From assembly GCA_947573465.1 (NCBI GenBank), contig CANPET010000039.1, positions 1 to 10,880 of the forward strand: 10,880 nt of DNA. Direction: 5' to 3'. The notes beneath the pieces are model-generated. The model searched no databases, had not been told where the DNA came from, and saw only the letters and a list, made by a program, of their open reading frames with translations. The DNA comes from an uncultured Eubacterium sp. Its GTDB lineage: Bacteria; Bacillota; Clostridia; Lachnospirales; Lachnospiraceae. The position numbers and the translations under genes are program-made. Positions 7,741 to 10,880 of the stretch are shown one piece after another. Each line of letters begins with the position of its first letter. Position 1 is the stretch's first letter.

Positions 7741-7762
7741 TTGTTAAAAACTCCCCTAACAA
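7741..7762. repeat. Short dyad TTGTTA-N10-TAACAA in the divergent spacer
   Basis: A perfect 6-bp inverted repeat with a 10-bp centre that contains CTCCCC. It lies about 60 bp upstream of the -35 box of the giant gene and about 118 bp upstream of the plus-strand promoter. It could be an operator. The rest of the spacer (7597-7915) holds the two divergent promoters and no gene that I can support. Confidence 0.35.
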
Positions 7763-7879
7763 GAAAAATAACTTTTTTACAGCCTTATTGGATGAACATT
7801 TACAACGAAGAAAATTTATAAGATTTTCGAACTATATATCTTAACTATTACTTATTAAATGTCTTCAAAAATGAAATGA

Positions 7880-7908
7880 TTGAACCGAACCTGTTCCTTT
7901 GATATAAT
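7880..7908 (+). promoter_or_regulatory. Strong sigma-A type promoter of the DUF5721-like gene
   Basis: TTGAAC (7880-7885) is followed after 17 bp by a perfect TATAAT (7903-7908). The only purine at a normal start distance is the A of the ATG at 7916, so the transcript should begin at or next to the start codon. A small dyad GAAC-CT-GTTC (7887-7896) lies between the boxes. Confidence 0.8.
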
Positions 7909-7915
7909 AATTTCT

Positions 7916-8407
7916 ATGATTAGTTTAAAGATAAAAGACGTTAATAATTTTATGCACAAACTGCTAATTTCAGACACTTTTGATAATTTTCTATTATGTG
8001 ATGGAGAGATTGCTGCTTCCTGTATAATCACATTCAATGGCAGAATTAATCAAAAGTTTTTTGATACTGACGAACTTGCTTCCCTGACAGATGACTTTAT
8101 TTATTGGAGGAATATAAAACATGTTGCCTATGAGGCAATTAAAGGAAATAAAGTTCCAAGTAAAATGAAAATAGTTTTTGCATTATCTAAAATAAAATAT
8201 GAAGAAATGATTTCTAAATCAGGAATGTATATTACCTCAGACGAAATTGGCGGGCTTTATATTCATATTCTCTATGAAGAAGGTCATATTGAAATTATAA
8301 CCGGCACTTCTCTGAATACCTTTACCATGGATAAAACATTAGATAAATATTGGGATAAAACCATATCAGCGTTTTTGAATCAAAATTTTGATTGTGAAAC
8401 ACTGTAG
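7916..8407 (+). CDS. DUF5721-family protein, function unknown
   Basis: A 163-residue soluble protein without signal peptide or membrane segment. It matches my memory of DUF5721, a family seen mainly in Lachnospiraceae. Shared features are the start MISLKIKDVNNFMHKLL, the block TFDNFLLCDGEI (21-32), TFNGRINQKFF (39-49), the WRNIKHVAYEAIKGNKVP region (64-81), and the C-terminal EIITGTSLNTFTMDKTLDKYWD (126-147). No catalytic motif is evident and no role is known to me. I chose the ATG at 7916 over an in-frame TTG at 7880 because the TTG is part of the promoter -35 box and the family begins M-I-x-L-K. No Shine-Dalgarno sequence precedes the ATG, in line with a leaderless mRNA. It lies upstream of htpG on the same strand, but htpG has its own promoter. 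Confidence 0.82.
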   Translation: MISLKIKDVNNFMHKLLISDTFDNFLLCDGEIAASCIITFNGRINQKFFDTDELASLTDDFIYWRNIKHVAYEAIKGNKVPSKMKIVFALSKIKYEEMISKSGMYITSDEIGGLYIHILYEEGHIEIITGTSLNTFTMDKTLDKYWDKTISAFLNQNFDCETL

Positions 8408-8454
8408 CAGTTCAGCCATAATTTATGAAAAACATATGAACAAAAAGTAAATTT

Positions 8455-8481
8455 TTAGCACTCTATCCGTTAGAGTGCTAA
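8455..8481. promoter_or_regulatory. CIRCE element, HrcA repressor operator of htpG
   Basis: TTAGCACTC (8455-8463), a 9-bp spacer, and GAGTGCTAA (8473-8481) match the CIRCE consensus perfectly. HrcA is known to bind this element and repress chaperone operons (groESL, dnaK) in the absence of heat stress. Here it ends 7 bp before the -35 box of the htpG promoter. The right arm is followed by six Ts (8482-8487), so in RNA it could also act as a terminator for the gene upstream. Confidence 0.95.
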
Positions 8482-8488
8482 TTTTTTA

Positions 8489-8516
8489 TTGACATTTTTA
8501 TTTCATGCGTTAAAAT
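8489..8516 (+). promoter_or_regulatory. Sigma-A type promoter of htpG
   Basis: A perfect TTGACA (8489-8494) and TAAAAT (8511-8516, 5 of 6) are separated by 16 bp. The predicted start near 8523 gives a leader of about 61 nt. CIRCE lies immediately upstream and a second dyad covers both boxes. Confidence 0.82.
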
Positions 8517-8520
8517 GTCA
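8490..8520. repeat. Perfect 9-bp dyad lying over the htpG promoter
   Basis: TGACATTTT (8490-8498) is matched by AAAATGTCA (8512-8520) with 13 bp between. One arm takes in most of the -35 box and the other most of the -10 box. The geometry is that of an operator whose occupation would exclude RNA polymerase. It does not fit CtsR heptads, CIRCE or the LexA box. It could partly follow from the promoter boxes themselves, but the symmetry extends beyond them. Confidence 0.6.
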
Positions 8521-8525
8521 TTGTT

Positions 8526-8541
8526 GGTGGAAATTACCACC
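8526..8541 (+). other. Small GC-rich hairpin at the predicted 5' end of htpG mRNA
   Basis: GGTGG (8526-8530) and CCACC (8537-8541) enclose a 6-nt loop AAATTA. It would lie at about +4 to +19 of the transcript. It is the only GC-rich stem in an otherwise AT-rich leader. A role in protecting the 5' end of the mRNA is plausible; a thermosensor is less likely because the stem does not cover the ribosome binding site. Confidence 0.5.
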
Positions 8542-8583
8542 TATGTTTTGTAAATAATTATTTTATATAAAGGAGTGAACATT

Positions 8584-10572
8584 ATGGCAAAAAACGGAAG
8601 TTTATCAATTAACAGCGAAAATATTTTTCCTATCATTAAGAAATGGCTTTATTCAGACCATGATATCTTTTTCAGAGAATTAGTATCTAATGGTTGTGAT
8701 GCTATCACAAAATTAAAGAAACTGGATATGATTGGTGAAGCGAAAGTTGACAGTGATGAGGAATTCAAGATTCAGGTTCTTACAAACCCTGAAGCAAAAA
8801 CGTTAACGTTTATCGACAATGGTATTGGTATGACCGAGGACGAAGTTGACGAATACATTAATCAGATTGCTTTTTCCGGTGCAGAAGCTTTTCTTGAGCA
8901 ATACAAAGATAAAACATCTGAAGATCAGATTATCGGTCATTTTGGTCTTGGCTTCTACTCTGCTTTCATGGTTGCTGATAGAGTTACCATTGAAACTTTA
9001 TCATACAAAGAAGGTGCAAAGGCAGTTCTATGGGACTGTGAAGATGGTACAGAGTTTACCATGACAGATTCTGATAAAACAGATAGAGGTACTGTCATTA
9101 CTCTTTATTTAAATGAAGACAGTGTAGAATTCTGCAATCTTTACCGTGCACAGGAAGTTTTAAATAAGTACTGTTCTTTCATGCCTGTAGAGATTTTTGT
9201 TTCAGATCCAACTGCTGAAACTGAATATGATACTATCCCGGAAGATGAAGTTACAGAGAAAGATACTGTTGTGGAACATATTGTGGAGCCTGCAAAAACA
9301 GAGGAAAAGGAAAACGAAGATGGTACAAAAGAAACTGTTGAAGTAGAACCTGAGAAGAACATGGCTAAAATTGTACGACGCCCGGTAAGTGTCAGTGATA
9401 CTACTCCTCTTTGGACAAAACATCCAAATGAATGTACTGATGAAGAATATCGCGAATTCTACCATCGTGTATTTATGGATTATAAAGAGCCACTTTTCTG
9501 GATTCATTTAAATATGGACTATCCATTTAACTTAAAAGGTATCTTATATTTCCCTAAAATCAATATGGAATATGAATCAATTGAAGGAACAATTAAGTTA
9601 TACAACAATCAGGTATTCATTGCTGACAACATTAAAGAAGTTATTCCAGAATTTTTAATGTTATTAAAAGGTGTCATCGACTGTCCTGACCTTCCACTGA
9701 ATGTGTCACGTTCTGCTCTTCAGAATGACGGATTTGTGAAGAAAATTTCTGACTATATTACAAAGAAAGTTGCCGATAAACTTTCTGGAATGTGTAAAAC
9801 AGATAAAGAAAATTATGAAAAATACTGGGATGACATCAGCCCATTTATCAAATTTGGCTGCTTAAAGGATGAAAAATTCTGTGAAAAGATGTCAGACTAT
9901 GTATTATTCAAAAATTTAGATGACAAATATCTTACCTTTAAAGAGGCATTGGAAGAAAACAAAGAAAAACATGAAAACACAATTTTCTATACCAATGACC
10001 CTGTACAACAGAGCCAGTATGTAAATATGTTTAAGGCTGAAGGAATTGATGCCGTTATCTTAAAAGATAATATTGATCAACCATTTATTTCACAATTAGA
10101 AGCCAAAAATGAAGGTGTTAAGTTTAAACGTATTGATGATGAATTAAACGATTCTTTTACAGAAGAACTCAGTGAAGAAAACGAAACTTCTTTAAAAGAG
10201 AAATTATCAGAAACATTTAAGAAAGCACTTGGCCGTGAAATTGATATTAAAGTCCAGAAATTAAAGGATGAAAAAGTATCTTCTATGATTACTGTTTCAG
10301 AAGAAACCCGCCGTATGCAGGATATGATGAAGATGTATGGTATGGCTGGCATGGATCCTTCTATGTTTGGTGCTGCCGGAGAAACTCTCACACTAAACGC
10401 AAACAATGCTTTAGTTAAGTACATTGTGGATACTCCAGAAGGCGAAAATACAGAACTTATCTGTAAGCAGTTATATGATTTAGCTTTAATCAGTCATACT
10501 CCACTAAATCCTGACAGCATGACTGCTTTCATTGAAAGAAGCAATAAAATATTAGAAATTTTGGCAAAATAA
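8584..10572 (+). CDS. htpG: Molecular chaperone HtpG (bacterial Hsp90)
   Basis: A cytosolic, ATP-dependent, dimeric chaperone of 662 residues (E. coli HtpG has 624). The N-terminal GHKL ATPase domain shows RELVSNGCDA at 31-40, with the presumed catalytic Glu32 and Mg-binding Asn36. It also has DNGIGM at 78-83 (Asp78 contacts adenine), the lid GHFGLGFYSAF at 118-128 and the GT pair at 169-170. Residues 211-262 form a long acidic linker. The middle domain begins near PLWTKHPNECTDEEYREFY (275-293) and carries LNVSRSALQ (372-380) with the ATP-contacting Arg376. The C-terminal dimerisation domain ends ILEILAK. NGCDA replaces the more usual NASDA, and GHFG replaces GQFG; both are probably lineage variants. 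The start is ATG at 8584, with AGGAG at 8571-8575; the in-frame GTG at 8575 overlaps that site. It is monocistronic, between its own promoter and a strong terminator. Confidence 0.97.
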   Translation: MAKNGSLSINSENIFPIIKKWLYSDHDIFFRELVSNGCDAITKLKKLDMIGEAKVDSDEEFKIQVLTNPEAKTLTFIDNGIGMTEDEVDEYINQIAFSGAEAFLEQYKDKTSEDQIIGHFGLGFYSAFMVADRVTIETLSYKEGAKAVLWDCEDGTEFTMTDSDKTDRGTVITLYLNEDSVEFCNLYRAQEVLNKYCSFMPVEIFVSDPTAETEYDTIPEDEVTEKDTVVEHIVEPAKTEEKENEDGTKETVEVEPEKNMAKIVRRPVSVSDTTPLWTKHPNECTDEEYREFYHRVFMDYKEPLFWIHLNMDYPFNLKGILYFPKINMEYESIEGTIKLYNNQVFIADNIKEVIPEFLMLLKGVIDCPDLPLNVSRSALQNDGFVKKISDYITKKVADKLSGMCKTDKENYEKYWDDISPFIKFGCLKDEKFCEKMSDYVLFKNLDDKYLTFKEALEENKEKHENTIFYTNDPVQQSQYVNMFKAEGIDAVILKDNIDQPFISQLEAKNEGVKFKRIDDELNDSFTEELSEENETSLKEKLSETFKKALGREIDIKVQKLKDEKVSSMITVSEETRRMQDMMKMYGMAGMDPSMFGAAGETLTLNANNALVKYIVDTPEGENTELICKQLYDLALISHTPLNPDSMTAFIERSNKILEILAK

Positions 10573-10579
10573 AAATTTG

Positions 10580-10597
10580 ATAAGTTACTAAACTTAT
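10580..10597 (+). other. Small hairpin between the htpG stop and the terminator
   Basis: ATAAGTT (10580-10586) and AACTTAT (10591-10597) enclose a 4-nt loop. The left arm is repeated exactly inside the terminator loop (10625-10631), so the AACTTAT arm has two possible partners. No T-run follows, so it is not a terminator by itself. Confidence 0.45.
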
Positions 10598-10603
10598 TGC
10601 ATA

Positions 10604-10651
10604 AAAAAAGGTATCACAACTCTAATAAGTTAGGGGGTTGATACCTTTTTT
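10604..10651. terminator. Strong intrinsic terminator of htpG, probably bidirectional
   Basis: AAAAAAGGTATCA (10604-10616) pairs perfectly with TGATACCTTTTTT (10639-10651), a 13-bp stem around a 22-nt loop. CAAC (10617-10620) and GTTG (10637-10640) offer an alternative upper stem. The flanking A and T tracts give a U-run on either strand, so it can also stop the convergent minus-strand gene on the right. Confidence 0.88.
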
Positions 10652-10707
10652 ATTTACAGATAACTGCTAATTTTATGAAACTTTTAAATTGTATTGTTTT
10701 TAAAATA

Positions 10708-10733
10708 ATTGACTCATTAATTAATGAGGCAAT
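10708..10733. repeat. 26-bp dyad downstream of the convergent gene, possible terminator or binding site
   Basis: A perfect 16-bp palindrome CTCATTAA/TTAATGAG (10713-10728) is extended after one mismatch by ATTG (10708-10711) and CAAT (10730-10733). It begins 11 bp beyond the stop of the minus-strand gene. On that strand the stem is followed by TATTTT, so a weak terminator is possible; on the plus strand eight Ts follow after a 4-nt gap. Confidence 0.5.
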
Positions 10734-10743
10734 AACATTTTTT

Positions 10744-10880
10744 TTATCTGTCCCAGTTTTCACATAAGGAATTGATTTGACTTGTAAATTTTGCAATATC
10801 CTTATTTGTTCCACCTTCATTACGTTTTATGACAGCCATCAGTCTATGACCGGCATTAATAAGATTTTCGTATACTCCTG
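10744..10880 (-). CDS. C-terminal end of an unidentified protein (runs off the window)
   Basis: Forty-four codons are open to a TAA stop at 10744-10746; the other two minus-strand frames contain early stops. The visible end starts GVYENLINAGHRLMAVIKRN and finishes with INSLCENWDR. The sequence is hydrophilic and helix-like, as expected of a cytoplasmic protein. I cannot name a family from this fragment. It converges on htpG, with the bidirectional terminator and the 26-bp dyad between them. Confidence 0.6.
   Translation of the reverse strand, partial: GVYENLINAGHRLMAVIKRNEGGTNKDIAKFTSQINSLCENWDR

Noticed and set aside
7573..7821. Plus-strand open frame of 82 codons in the divergent spacer
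   Set aside because: It overlaps the start, ribosome binding site and promoter of the giant gene and has no ribosome binding site of its own.
7887..7896. GAAC-N2-GTTC as a LexA (SOS) box
   Set aside because: The Gram-positive LexA box needs GAAC-N4-GTTC; the 2-bp spacing here does not fit.
7880..7915. Upstream in-frame TTG start for the DUF5721-like gene
   Set aside because: The TTG is part of the -35 box, and the extra 12 residues do not match the family start M-I-x-L-K.
8575..8583. GTG at 8575 as the htpG start
   Set aside because: It overlaps the AGGAG ribosome binding site that serves the ATG at 8584, and the HtpG family starts close to that ATG.
10077..10424. Minus-strand open frame of 115 codons within htpG, and similar antisense frames at 9141-9507
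   Set aside because: They are antisense to the conserved htpG coding sequence and show no ribosome binding site or recognisable protein.

Overview
The window looks like a chromosomal segment from a low-GC Firmicute, most likely a gut-type Clostridia of the Lachnospiraceae. This rests on the AT-rich DNA, sigma-A type promoters with TTGACA/TATAAT-like boxes, strong GGAGG ribosome binding sites, a perfect CIRCE heat-shock operator, and a DUF5721-type gene, a family I associate from memory mainly with Lachnospiraceae. I see no insertion sequences, CRISPR array, integrase or phage genes.

Left two thirds (1-7680, all minus strand). Reading in the direction of transcription, a sigma-A promoter (7652-7680) drives a GTG-started gene for a 2041-residue, membrane-anchored, extracytoplasmic protein (1471-7596). 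It is built from about eight divergent beta-rich repeats of roughly 130-205 residues. After it come a second promoter (1419-1447) framed by a 9-bp inverted repeat, a tRNA-Thr(CGU) gene (1331-1402), and then, only 19 nt beyond the tRNA, a three-segment membrane protein gene (817-1311). A small anchored, low-complexity protein (366-812) follows 4 nt later, and then the 5' part of asd, aspartate-semialdehyde dehydrogenase (1-326, running off the window). I see no convincing terminator inside this run, so the tRNA and the downstream protein genes may share transcripts.

Divergent spacer (7597-7915). It holds the promoter of the giant gene, a TTGTTA-N10-TAACAA dyad, and a near-consensus promoter on the plus strand. 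The -10 box of that promoter lies so close to the ATG of the next gene that its mRNA is predicted to be leaderless.

Right third (7916-10651, plus strand). A DUF5721-like gene of unknown function (7916-8407) is followed by a compact regulatory region: a perfect CIRCE element (HrcA operator), a TTGACA/TAAAAT promoter, a second perfect 9-bp dyad lying over that promoter, and a small GC-rich hairpin at the predicted 5' end of the mRNA. This controls htpG, the bacterial Hsp90 chaperone (8584-10572), which carries a long acidic linker. A strong terminator with A and T tracts on either side (10604-10651) ends htpG and could serve both strands. The last 137 bases are the 3' end of an unidentified minus-strand gene.

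The two items that most deserve attention are the giant repetitive surface protein, whose family I do not recognise and which may form a long beta-groove structure, and the layered control of htpG (CIRCE plus a second operator-like dyad).
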